Shown here piece after piece: positions 44,001-51,402 of a DNA stretch of 64,000 nt (position 1 is its first letter; each line of letters begins with the position of its first letter). The notes below the pieces were generated by a model, which was not told the origin of the DNA, ran no database searches, and saw nothing but the letters and a program-made list of their open reading frames with translations. A program made the position numbers and the translations under genes. Origin of the DNA: Proteobacteria bacterium UBA7415 (lineage in GTDB: Bacteria; Pseudomonadota; Gammaproteobacteria; Arenicellales; Arenicellaceae); assembly GCA_002470515.1 (NCBI GenBank), contig DKML01000031.1:372001-436000 (forward strand), read 5' to 3'.

Positions 44001-44293
44001 CACCCAGTTCTGAGCATTTTGAGAATCACGATTTTAAGCTGGTGTTGCACAAAGCAGGAGTTGAAATTGATGTTCCAGCCGGTAAAAAAGCCACAGAAGC
44101 CTTAGCTGAGGCCGGCTATGCCATAGATACAAAATGTTCGGACGGAATTTGTGGAGTTTGTTCTACGGCCTATATTAGCGGTGATGTTGAGCATAGGGAT
44201 TTTGTGTTGAGCAAGCAGCAACGCGAGCAAAATGTAATACTTTGTTGTTCCCGCGCGGCAAAATCTGGCGGCAAAATCGTCATTGACCTCTGA
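41075..44293 (+). CDS. Self-sufficient reductive dehalogenase (RdhA-reductase fusion)
   Basis: 1072 residues that couple NAD(P)H oxidation to cobalamin-dependent removal of halide from, most likely, a phenolic aromatic. Residues 85-310 are a degenerate copy of the B12-binding fold; 400-670 are the catalytic half. Tyr473, Lys535 and Arg599 are spaced 62 and 64 residues apart, exactly as Tyr426/Lys488/Arg552 of NpRdhA. Two [4Fe-4S] motifs follow: Cys559/562/565/569 and Cys595 with Cys608/611/615. Residues 750-970 form an FMN/NAD(P)H reductase of the phthalate dioxygenase reductase type (R-Q-Y-S-L at 806-810, G-G-I-G-V-T-P-M at 870-877, Y-T-C-G-P-S at 944-949). A C-terminal plant-type [2Fe-2S] domain has Cys1021/1026/1029/1057. 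There is no Tat leader, so it is cytosolic, like catabolic BhbA. It follows the aldehyde dehydrogenase. Confidence 0.93.
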   Translation: MKFFSYRDRPVHRGPYPVEQLVRSTVQPDISKLDELRQLEMVDGDDPHSISRAMDDYLSLLDSVRAGPVTYAAAEIPDDPQERSDHLKAAGYFLDSSMVGICRLGPELSLSNAFNHPKIDQWLLQGESNKIHLRLNVSAIYKRMEHSTTSGSDEINSHTHAIVFLQEFPRDPTQNEPGADWITGMQQQRASLRAGETASVMALYLRTLGFEARAHSATSSDIDLNKAAVAAGLGIIDSDSKVSNPFVGRRFGLSVVTTNLELKPDMPLAQASGLSRFKDKGMAWMLGLGAHKNIRNFQPYGKRSFTDGVFPMEKVKRVDSPTSLIDEDKIPRIPKRTEFFVRIAFGDLGEAAQKASVDGFSVNKHPLGRALSATLNCYSILQRAKEKKIRVAGYEDPKSNADIIKATLHFLGADMVGISRAPDWVWYSHTADGQVLKPAHKYAITTLVDQGHESMDGASGDDWISAALSMRSYMRASLVNGVVAQHLRNLGVSATNHTAADGDVLQPPLMLLSGLGEISRIGDLILNPYLGPRLKCGVITTDLPLEVDKPIDFGLQTFCNNCNKCARECPSGAITAGGKTMFNGYEIWKPDAEKCARYRMTNDSGSMCGRCMKTCPWNLEGVFKEAPYRWLATHLPSLAPAITKVDDWLGNGGINPTKKWWLDLRTGEDGTTRIAENTNRRGLNIDLVLKAGDQTLACYPANLAPPPYPAPSPIDREAGIEAYQSMLTPEQHKKRIADGDDADLVPQYVKGREPSPVILAMLKKRTPTSDDGKVVKFEITALDGSSLPEFDAGAHIDITPAPQFIRQYSLCGDPADTSKYMIGVLREDDGKGGSLRIHQTLREGKPVIISTPRNHFPLYDVAKRSLLLAGGIGVTPMIAMAHTLYAQGKEFVFYYKASTRASAGFIEEIKSYPWADRVHFHFSDEDRLDIASVLGDFQQDDHLYTCGPSAFMDAVFQSGLEQGWHEDNLHREYFSAPSSEHFENHDFKLVLHKAGVEIDVPAGKKATEALAEAGYAIDTKCSDGICGVCSTAYISGDVEHRDFVLSKQQREQNVILCCSRAAKSGGKIVIDL

Positions 44294-44471
44294 AGTTTTT
44301 ATTAGGTCAGTTGCCAAGGTTAATTGCCCTTAGCGCGTCAATACCGGCAAGTAGAGTCAAAATTGCTTCTAGATGACCTGCACGAGACTAGGACGACGTA
44401 AGCCTTTAGTTATGAGTCATGGGGCCGGCACGCCTTTTGGACTGCCTTACGTGACTATTTTTCAGCTTCTA

Positions 44472-45860
44472 TTACTCCTTAGATGATTCAACGGCGGATT
44501 TTCGGTCTTTATTGGCCTGCAGTTCTTGTGCAACCGAGAGATAGTAATTGCGCGCCGGGGCGTTAGTTTGTAAACGTGCGGCAGATGTAAGAGCGGTTAT
44601 TTTCAACTCAATGGCGTCTTCTTTGCGGTATGACAGCGTAATTAGGTAATCTGCCAGACGCATGGCCCACTGATAATCCTTGTCTTTTATTGATTGCTTT
44701 AATCGACGAAAAAGGTTTTTAGCTCCCCCAGCCAATTTCGCAATACGACTGGCTTCTTCAAATTCCGTCAGCGGTAGAAGACTTGAAGGGTTACCATCAA
44801 ACCAACCCAGATAGCCAGAAAAAACTGATCTGACTGCCCACGGGACTTTCCCATAAAATTCTTGCAAATACGGTGAAGCGGCGAGTCTTTCCGGAAGTGT
44901 GACCATTTCTGCTAATTGGTCTGGTGTATACCCACGGTTCATCCCAGCAATAGTTTGATCGTGAATACTCCTAATTCCAGCCGCATAATCAGATAAAGCT
45001 TTATTGACTTCAGCCCTGCCGCTGATTGGCCGAGTATGGCTAGGGACCAAGTGAACAGGGTTTTCGGCAGTCATTTTTTCGAGGCTATTGGCCCAGAGAT
45101 TAACGTCTCGGTAACGGCTCCCTCGAATTGGGTAAAGGTTAGGAAATGCTTTATAAAAATTATCACCAGCAAACAAGACTTCTTGATCAGGCAACCAAAT
45201 ATAGCGTTGGTCATCAGTCTCGCCAGGTGCGGCCACGATATCGATCCGCACGCCCTCAATAGTTGTGGAATATCTCTCGTCTGAGATGTGTACGGTGACA
45301 GGTAAAAATCCACCACCAAGGCCATCAGACCACATCTCCTTACCCACTCCGACGTTGATAACTTCTGTTTCAGGTTTTAGCCCCAATCCAAATTGCCGTT
45401 TAGTGCGCTTGAACAAGATTTCCCCTGCCACATGGCCACCAACAAGCTCATTTGCAAAATTAGCGCTGGCGAAAATATCAGGTGTTTGGTCTCCGGCAAA
45501 AATACTCGCCCCACTGATGTGATCACGATGGCTATGAGTGTAAATAATTGCTGTTACCGGTTTATCAGAAATTTTTCTAAATTCACGATTTATTGCTTCG
45601 GCGGCGGTAATGCTCTGACCGGTATCGACGATAATTAGCCCTGTTTCACCTATAACGAGAGCTGAGTTTGATGCCCCATAACCGACAGCAACATAAACGC
45701 TGTCGGTAACTTTAATGACTTCTCGACGAAACTCATTTGAATGCTCTCTGAGAACCGCTTCGGCTTGAGTGCTTGAGGCTTGTGTCGCACCAGTTGAAAT
45801 TAGGGATACTAAAAGGAGCCTTAAGAAAAGCCAGAAGTTCGGGTTAATCGATTTATTCAT
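44472..45860 (-). CDS. Alkylsulfatase-like metallo-beta-lactamase-fold hydrolase (copy A)
   Basis: A 462-residue exported enzyme (signal peptide to about residue 29, Q-A-S-S). The Zn motif T-H-S-H-R-D-H gives His109, His111, Asp113 and His114. The region P-G-E-T-D-D-Q ... F-A-G-D-N-F-Y-K-A-F-P-N-L-Y-P-I-R-G matches the SdsA1/Bds1 alkylsulfatase family, as does the following helical dimerisation domain (Y-T-P-D-Q-L-A-E ... G-Y-L-G-W-F-D-G-N). The C-terminal sterol-carrier-like domain of true alkylsulfatases (about 650 residues) is missing, so the substrate may not be a fatty alkyl sulfate. It lies downstream of a TonB receptor, separated by a terminator, and is paralogous to 49914-51305. Confidence 0.84.
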   Translation of the reverse strand: MNKSINPNFWLFLRLLLVSLISTGATQASSTQAEAVLREHSNEFRREVIKVTDSVYVAVGYGASNSALVIGETGLIIVDTGQSITAAEAINREFRKISDKPVTAIIYTHSHRDHISGASIFAGDQTPDIFASANFANELVGGHVAGEILFKRTKRQFGLGLKPETEVINVGVGKEMWSDGLGGGFLPVTVHISDERYSTTIEGVRIDIVAAPGETDDQRYIWLPDQEVLFAGDNFYKAFPNLYPIRGSRYRDVNLWANSLEKMTAENPVHLVPSHTRPISGRAEVNKALSDYAAGIRSIHDQTIAGMNRGYTPDQLAEMVTLPERLAASPYLQEFYGKVPWAVRSVFSGYLGWFDGNPSSLLPLTEFEEASRIAKLAGGAKNLFRRLKQSIKDKDYQWAMRLADYLITLSYRKEDAIELKITALTSAARLQTNAPARNYYLSVAQELQANKDRKSAVESSKE

Positions 45861-45938
45861 GAATTCATCTATTGAGTAATTTTGCTAAAGAGCGGTATCC
45901 AATTTTTTACTTGGCTATGTGTTCTCTTTTGCAAGCGC

Positions 45939-45982
45939 AAAAAAAAGGTGGGAACTCAAATTGTAATATTTGATTTCCCACC
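45939..45982 (-). terminator. Rho-independent terminator after TonB receptor A
   Basis: On the minus strand GGTGGGAA pairs with TTCCCACC, with an inner ATTTG/CAAAT extension, followed by eight T residues. It lies 22 bases past the receptor stop and before the downstream hydrolase, so it may lower read-through into that gene. Confidence 0.85.
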
Positions 45983-46003
45983 CAATTCAAACTGTTGTGT
46001 TGT

Positions 46004-48421
46004 TTAGAATTTATAACTAGCGGCAAGCCCCCATGACATGGGTCTGCTAGTGGTTTGTAGAATGGGCCCTAGACTTCGAACAGCGGCGTTGGTTGACTGG
46101 CCGACAACCAATTCATCCGTCAGATTCCTGCCCCATAGAGAAACCGACCATGTTTCATCTGTGTTGCCTAATGAAAAGCGTAAGTCAATCGTTTCAAATC
46201 CGTCCTGCATAAAACGAGGGTCATTTTCAGTGCCAGTTCGATAGTCGTCAATATAGGCCAAAGACAAGGTTGTATTTAACTGCAGATTATCCGAAATTGG
46301 CCGTATATGATCAAAGTTTAGTACCGTGTTCCAATCAGCTGCATAGGGCAAGGCTTCACCTGTCAGAGAGCAGGAAGTAAGTCCTGCAACCGTCTGCTGT
46401 CGAGAACAGGAGGCCCCTTCAAACTCCTCGTAATAAGCATCTAGAACGGCAGCCGATGCGCTTATCGTTAGGCTGTCTGTAGCAGCCCACATAAAGTCGA
46501 CCTCAACACCTTGAGAGATTGCAGACCCAGCGTTGGATATCTGGAACGCAATAGCTGTCGGGTTGAATATACTTTGTTGTAGGTTGGTAAATTCATTACG
46601 GAACACCGCAAGATTTAAGCGCATTGAACCCCAATCCATTTTTGCACCCACTTCAATGGCTTCTACTTCTTCAGTATCAAAAGTAAATTTGCCACCAGCT
46701 GAATCTGGCTTACGAATTAAATTGTCATAACCGCCAGCCTTAAAACCCTCTGAATAGGTGGCATAAAGCATGGTTTCTTCGTTAATAAACCAGGTCGCAT
46801 TGATATTTCCGGTTACTTTCTCTTCGGAGACATCTACGTCATTAACCTCAAATGCAGTGAATGCACTTCCAAGGGCAGGTATAGGGTTTGTGCGAACAGG
46901 TACTGCAGTATTGTTCATCGTAATGAACAGATCTAGATCATTGTCCGCGCTCTTGGAAACTTCTGAGTAGCGCAAACCCAGAGAGATATTAAAATCCTTG
47001 TTTACATTCCAGGTGCCCGATGCAAATGTGGCCCAAGAATCGCTTTCTTCTTGAAATTCACCGGAAACCAAACCTAGAGCACCTCCTTGAAAGCCAGTAG
47101 CATCTGGCGGAGGAAGCAGCGTGAAAGTTTGATAACTAAAGTCTACTTCGTTTGTTTGGTAATAAATTCCAGCCGCCCAATCAATGGTTTCATCCCCAGG
47201 AGAAACAATTCTGAGCTCCTGACTGAATTGATCAAACTCTTCAAAACGGTTTGTTGATATCGAGGCTATAGGTGTCTGATCCACGTCAAATTGGCGCTCA
47301 GAGTCATATGAAGTAATACCTGTGACAGATGTTAGCGTGTATCCATTAAGGTTGTAGTCTAGAGTTAAGTTATAGTTTTCCGTATCGAGATTGCGAAACT
47401 CGCCGCCATCTTGCGCCAATACCGAATTTATATTTTGTGGCGGTATACCACCCGCATTAAGGCCGCCTGTTTCAATCACCTCATCAAAATCTAGGGTTGT
47501 CAAACCCGTAACCGATAGCGCGATATCGCAAAGCCCGTTACCAATTCCAGGAGGTCCTTGCAAAGCTAGTGAGGAAGGGCAATCGTCCAGTTGAGCTGTG
47601 CTACCGATGGTTTCTTCATCACCAACCTCTGCTTTAAAAAACACTTCAAGGTCGTCAGTGGGCGTCCAAAGTAGGCTCACACGACCTACAACAGTATCTT
47701 TTTGTGGTGTTGCGCCACCATCATACAATCTTAGGTATCCATCTAGTGTTCTATATTTCAAGGCGGCTCTCGCACCGAGAGTATCGGACACCATACCGCC
47801 GTAGGTAATTGTGGCGTCAAAATCCTCATCATCTGGTGCATAGCTGACGGAGATTGAGCCTTCTGTTTCTTGCGTGGGGCGCCTGGTTGCTATATTCAGC
47901 GCACCAGCGATTGCATTGTTGCCGAAGAAGGTACTTTGAGGGCCACGTAGTACTTCTACGCGCTCAACATCTAAAAATGATGCTAGTGATTGTTTAGATC
48001 TGCCGAAATAGACCCCGTCAATAAATGTAGCTACCGCTTGTTCAAAACTAGGGTTGGCTCCAGAGCCAAAACCGCGAACACTGATTGTTTCGCCTGCAAA
48101 GCCTTCATTGATATTGACGTTTGGTACGTAGGCAGAAAGATCGTCTAACCTCTGGATCCCTGCATTCTCAATTGCATCTCCAGTAATTGCTTGAACTGAA
48201 ATAGGAACATCTTGCAAGCTTTGAACTCTTTTCTGAGCTGTAACAACGATTTCTTCAAGGTCTGCTGCCGATGCCGCAGATGAGCCAAAAGCTAACGCTA
48301 GAGGAACTAGGGGAAGTAGTCGCTTGGAAATGAATTTAGTTAGTGAGCGATGATCCTCTTTCGCTCTTCGGCCGGCTCCCGTTATAGAGCGGGGTTTGAT
48401 TCGATTGCTAATTAGTGACAT
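46004..48421 (-). CDS. TonB-dependent outer-membrane receptor A
   Basis: An 805-residue gated barrel that imports large or scarce ligands using TonB energy. The start at 48421 follows AGGAG. An unusually long basic leader (1-36) precedes the hydrophobic signal ending in A-A-S-A-A. The mature N-terminus has E-E-I-V-V-T-A-Q-K-R, then the plug (about 62-170, with V-E-V-L-R-G-P-Q-S-T) and a 22-strand barrel ending S-Y-K-F. It is of the class abundant in sphingomonads and marine Gammaproteobacteria, which often serves organic substrates rather than iron; the ligand is unknown. It has its own terminator. Its N-terminus differs from the two receptors further right. Confidence 0.88.
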   Translation of the reverse strand: MSLISNRIKPRSITGAGRRAKEDHRSLTKFISKRLLPLVPLALAFGSSAASAADLEEIVVTAQKRVQSLQDVPISVQAITGDAIENAGIQRLDDLSAYVPNVNINEGFAGETISVRGFGSGANPSFEQAVATFIDGVYFGRSKQSLASFLDVERVEVLRGPQSTFFGNNAIAGALNIATRRPTQETEGSISVSYAPDDEDFDATITYGGMVSDTLGARAALKYRTLDGYLRLYDGGATPQKDTVVGRVSLLWTPTDDLEVFFKAEVGDEETIGSTAQLDDCPSSLALQGPPGIGNGLCDIALSVTGLTTLDFDEVIETGGLNAGGIPPQNINSVLAQDGGEFRNLDTENYNLTLDYNLNGYTLTSVTGITSYDSERQFDVDQTPIASISTNRFEEFDQFSQELRIVSPGDETIDWAAGIYYQTNEVDFSYQTFTLLPPPDATGFQGGALGLVSGEFQEESDSWATFASGTWNVNKDFNISLGLRYSEVSKSADNDLDLFITMNNTAVPVRTNPIPALGSAFTAFEVNDVDVSEEKVTGNINATWFINEETMLYATYSEGFKAGGYDNLIRKPDSAGGKFTFDTEEVEAIEVGAKMDWGSMRLNLAVFRNEFTNLQQSIFNPTAIAFQISNAGSAISQGVEVDFMWAATDSLTISASAAVLDAYYEEFEGASCSRQQTVAGLTSCSLTGEALPYAADWNTVLNFDHIRPISDNLQLNTTLSLAYIDDYRTGTENDPRFMQDGFETIDLRFSLGNTDETWSVSLWGRNLTDELVVGQSTNAAVRSLGPILQTTSRPMSWGLAASYKF

Positions 48422-48739
48422 GTCGTTACTCCTAAGTATGGTTTGTTTTTACGTCAAGAGCTCTACTTCACTCTTTGCTTCACTCTCTACCCGCGATGCT
48501 AAATAGATATCGCGGAACATGACTAGGTTAGATCGGGCGCAATATGAATTAAAGTGTATTTTATTGATTTATATTATGAGTAGTATCGATAATTGTTACT
48601 TTCATGTCGTTAAATATCTTGTTGTGACTTGCATTTAGCGAGTCTTAAAACAATCCAAAAGGTTCGGTATGCGGTGCTTACTGAAAGACTTATTTTGTGT
48701 GGTTTTGTAATCCCCCCATTTATACCCGCAGCTTTAAGT

Positions 48740-49676
48740 ACAAGGGAGCAGATCGAGCCATTCATGCCGTTCTGTTCGATTAAAGCGTTCGATGCAAGCT
48801 TTCTGAGTCGGTTTGCCGGGCTGGATATAAAGCAACGTGATTTTGTTTTGATTGGCCCAGTTTACTATTTCACCACTGATGTACTCTGAACGATCATCGC
48901 AACTAAGCGCAGCTGGTTTGCCTCGCCATTCAATCACTCGTTCAAGCACGTGTATTACGTGCTTGATTGGTAGCGAGCAATCCACATCAATCGTTAAAGC
49001 CTCTCAGTTGTAATCGTCCAGTACGTTAAACGTGCGCAGTTTAAAACCTTTCTCCAAGCTATCACTCATAAAATCCATCGACCACACATGATTAATGACT
49101 GTTGGAACTGACAGCTCGTCTGGTTTATCTCGTATGATTCTTCTTCGCGGTTTGATGCGAAGGTTTAACTCCAGCTCGCGGTAAATTCGATATACACGCT
49201 TATGATTCCAGCCAAAACCTTTGATATTTCTGAGGTATAAATAACTAAGGCCAAAGCCCAAACGTTTATAGGTTTGGGTCAACCGCAGCAGCCAGTCCGC
49301 AATCAGTTAATTCTCGCTAGAGAGCTTTGCTTGATAACGTTAGTAGCTCTCGCTAACGCTCATACAAACGCACGCGAATTGGATTGTTACCGGTCTCTTG
49401 ATAACAATATTCTGGGCCATCTTCTTTCGTTGCGATGGCCTTAGTACTTTCACCCCTCAAGGGGGTATTGCAAATAACCCTCGAGAGGCTCCTGACGGAT
49501 CTCAGTTTTGAGACGCTTATTTTCAGCCTTAAGCCCTTTCATACCCTCATCAATGAAGCGTCCATAGCGGCGAACTTGGCTCGCCACTTATACAAAGTAG
49601 CTGAGCTCACACTGTGCTCGCGGCACAAGTCACCGCTACGCCGTTCTCGTTTTGCTTGAGGATTCTTTGCTGGCAT
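48740..49676 (-). mobile_element. Decayed IS3-family element (OrfA and OrfB remnants)
   Basis: The minus strand first encodes part of an OrfA (V-S-S-A-T-L-Y-K-W-R-A-K-F near 49600, then a frameshift and K-A-E-N-K-R-L-K). Then comes an OrfB integrase: G-F-G-W-N-H-K-R-V-Y-R-I-Y-R-E-L-E-L-N-L-R at about 49140-49215, the DDE region S-M-D-F-M-S-D, and I-Q-P-G-K-P-T-Q-K-A-C-I-E-R-F-N-R-T. In-frame stops interrupt OrfB after S-E-S-Y (TAA), after L-S-S-E-N (TAA) and after D-D-Y-N (TGA at about 49004). The 3' end is missing after E-W-L-D-L. No terminal inverted repeats were found. The element is dead and old, and marks past rearrangement between the two receptor/hydrolase pairs. Confidence 0.85.
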
Positions 49677-49913
49677 ATTTTAAAGACCCATCAAATTACT
49701 AGCCACAGAACCGAAAAGTAATTCAGGAGAAGTCCCTCGGACAGCCGCAGCCCATTTTTACCTAGAAGAAAAATATGCGCTCTAGAATTAATTATTAGAT
49801 TGGCTTACTTCGAACTTCATTAGCCGCAACTTCTATCATAGCGCGGCACCTTTAAGGAGAGTCAACGATCACACTTTGCGTCATCTTAATCTAGCGCCAA
49901 TTCGAAAACAGCG

Positions 49914-51305
49914 TTACGGCTTGATATCGTTGGCGTCTTCGGCTCGTTTTCGTAACGCTATTGCGCTACTGAGATAGTAATTTCTAGCTGTTGCCGTAGG
50001 TATCTCATCAGCCAACCCGGTTAATGCATCAGCCTTGTTTATCATTGCCTTTGCATTGTTGGGTTGCAATGACAATACATAGTCAGACAGCTGAGCGGAC
50101 CACTGAAAATCTCGATCTCTGGTCGCTTTAGTCGCTAATTCCAAGAGTCCATCAACACCGCCGGCAACCTTTGCAAACCGCTCTGCTTCTTGCTTATCAG
50201 TGAGTGGAAATAGGTTTGTTGCATTTCCGTCAAACCAACCTAAGTAACCACTAAAGATCGCACGTACTGCCCACTCGGGATTACCATAGTAGGGTTTTAA
50301 ATAGTCTAGATCTCTATATTTATCGGGAAGCACTACGTACTCGACCAACTGATTGGGCGACAAGCCTTTATTGATACCCTCAACCGTTTTATCAAAAAGA
50401 AAACGGATAGCATCTCTATAGTTACCCAGCGTCTCAGTTACTTCGTTCTCACCGATTATGGGTCGGGTGTGCCCCCCGACAAGGGCCACTGCGCCCTCAT
50501 TCAAAATATCATCGATGACGTTGGCCCAAGCTCGAATATCGCGGTAAGGGGTGCCACGAATTGCATAGAGGTTTGGCCATGACTTGTAAAAATTATCTCC
50601 AGCGAAGACAACCCGTTCCTCGGGCAACCAGACATAAAGTCCGTCCTGTGTTTCACCATTAGCGGCAACTAACTCTAGGTCAATTCCTGCCACACTTACT
50701 TTTTTGCGTTCACTCGAGACTAGTTCAGTAGGAGCAATGTTCTGATCTGCCCCCCATATGCCACCTTTACGATTTGGCCAAAAAGCTTTAGCCACACCGT
50801 TGTTGATTCGCTGTTCAGGTGTGAGCGAAAAACCCGCTTGCGCGCCACCTCGTCTCTTCTGGATCAGGATACCTGCCCGCTCCAGCGTATTTTGCTCATG
50901 CCCGAATCCTTCTCTTGCCCACACTTGCACATCGGGTGAGTCCATAAAAGCCGATGCTCCGTGAGTGTGATCAGGATGCCCATGGGTAAAGATAATAGCC
51001 TTTACAGGCTTGTCGACAATGCGTCGAAAATCTATTCGTATTGCCTTGCCCTGTTCGATATCTAGACCGGTATCAACGATTACCACGCCATCGTCCCCGA
51101 CGATCATACTTACGGGGGACACGGCATAACCAACAGCCGTGTAGACGCTGCTCGACACTTTGATGATTTCCTTATCGAATTCCGCTGTGCGGTTTTTCAG
51201 TAATTGCGTAGCCTCGGAGTCAACAGCGTTAACAGTGCTCGACAATAGAGCGCTTATAAACACCGTCGCTATCATTACTGAAAGGGATTTAACAAACGTA
51301 TTCAT
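49914..51305 (-). CDS. Alkylsulfatase-like metallo-beta-lactamase-fold hydrolase (copy B)
   Basis: A 463-residue paralogue of copy A with the same plan: signal peptide to about residue 27 (S-T-V-N-A), Zn motif T-H-G-H-P-D-H (His108, His110, Asp112, His113), F-A-G-D-N-F-Y-K-S-W-P-N-L-Y-A-I-R-G and the helical dimerisation domain with G-Y-L-G-W-F-D-G-N. It too lacks the C-terminal domain of classical alkylsulfatases. An insertion around 135-195 rich in Gly and Arg (Q-K-R-R-G-G-A-Q-A-G-F) differs from copy A and may shape the substrate pocket. It follows TonB receptor B after a hairpin. Confidence 0.84.
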   Translation of the reverse strand: MNTFVKSLSVMIATVFISALLSSTVNAVDSEATQLLKNRTAEFDKEIIKVSSSVYTAVGYAVSPVSMIVGDDGVVIVDTGLDIEQGKAIRIDFRRIVDKPVKAIIFTHGHPDHTHGASAFMDSPDVQVWAREGFGHEQNTLERAGILIQKRRGGAQAGFSLTPEQRINNGVAKAFWPNRKGGIWGADQNIAPTELVSSERKKVSVAGIDLELVAANGETQDGLYVWLPEERVVFAGDNFYKSWPNLYAIRGTPYRDIRAWANVIDDILNEGAVALVGGHTRPIIGENEVTETLGNYRDAIRFLFDKTVEGINKGLSPNQLVEYVVLPDKYRDLDYLKPYYGNPEWAVRAIFSGYLGWFDGNATNLFPLTDKQEAERFAKVAGGVDGLLELATKATRDRDFQWSAQLSDYVLSLQPNNAKAMINKADALTGLADEIPTATARNYYLSSAIALRKRAEDANDIKP

Positions 51306-51324
51306 GGGCGCAACGTCCTAATCT

Positions 51325-51372
51325 AAAAAAGTGAAACGGACCTCTCTGGATTCAATTCCAAGCGAGGTCCGT
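51325..51372 (-). terminator. Terminator-like hairpin after TonB receptor B
   Basis: ACGGACCTC and GAGGTCCGT form a perfect 9-bp stem with a 19-base loop. On the minus strand it is followed by TTCACTTTTTT. It lies between the receptor and hydrolase B, in the same place as the terminator of pair A. Confidence 0.72.
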
Positions 51373-51402
51373 ATGAAAAAAGCCAGCGACTAACAAGCAG
51401 TT

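Noticed and set aside
48422..48739. Possible cobalamin riboswitch or promoter element upstream of receptor A
   Set aside because: No B12-box-like conserved core could be found by eye. The stretch is AT-rich and only the ribosome site is clear.
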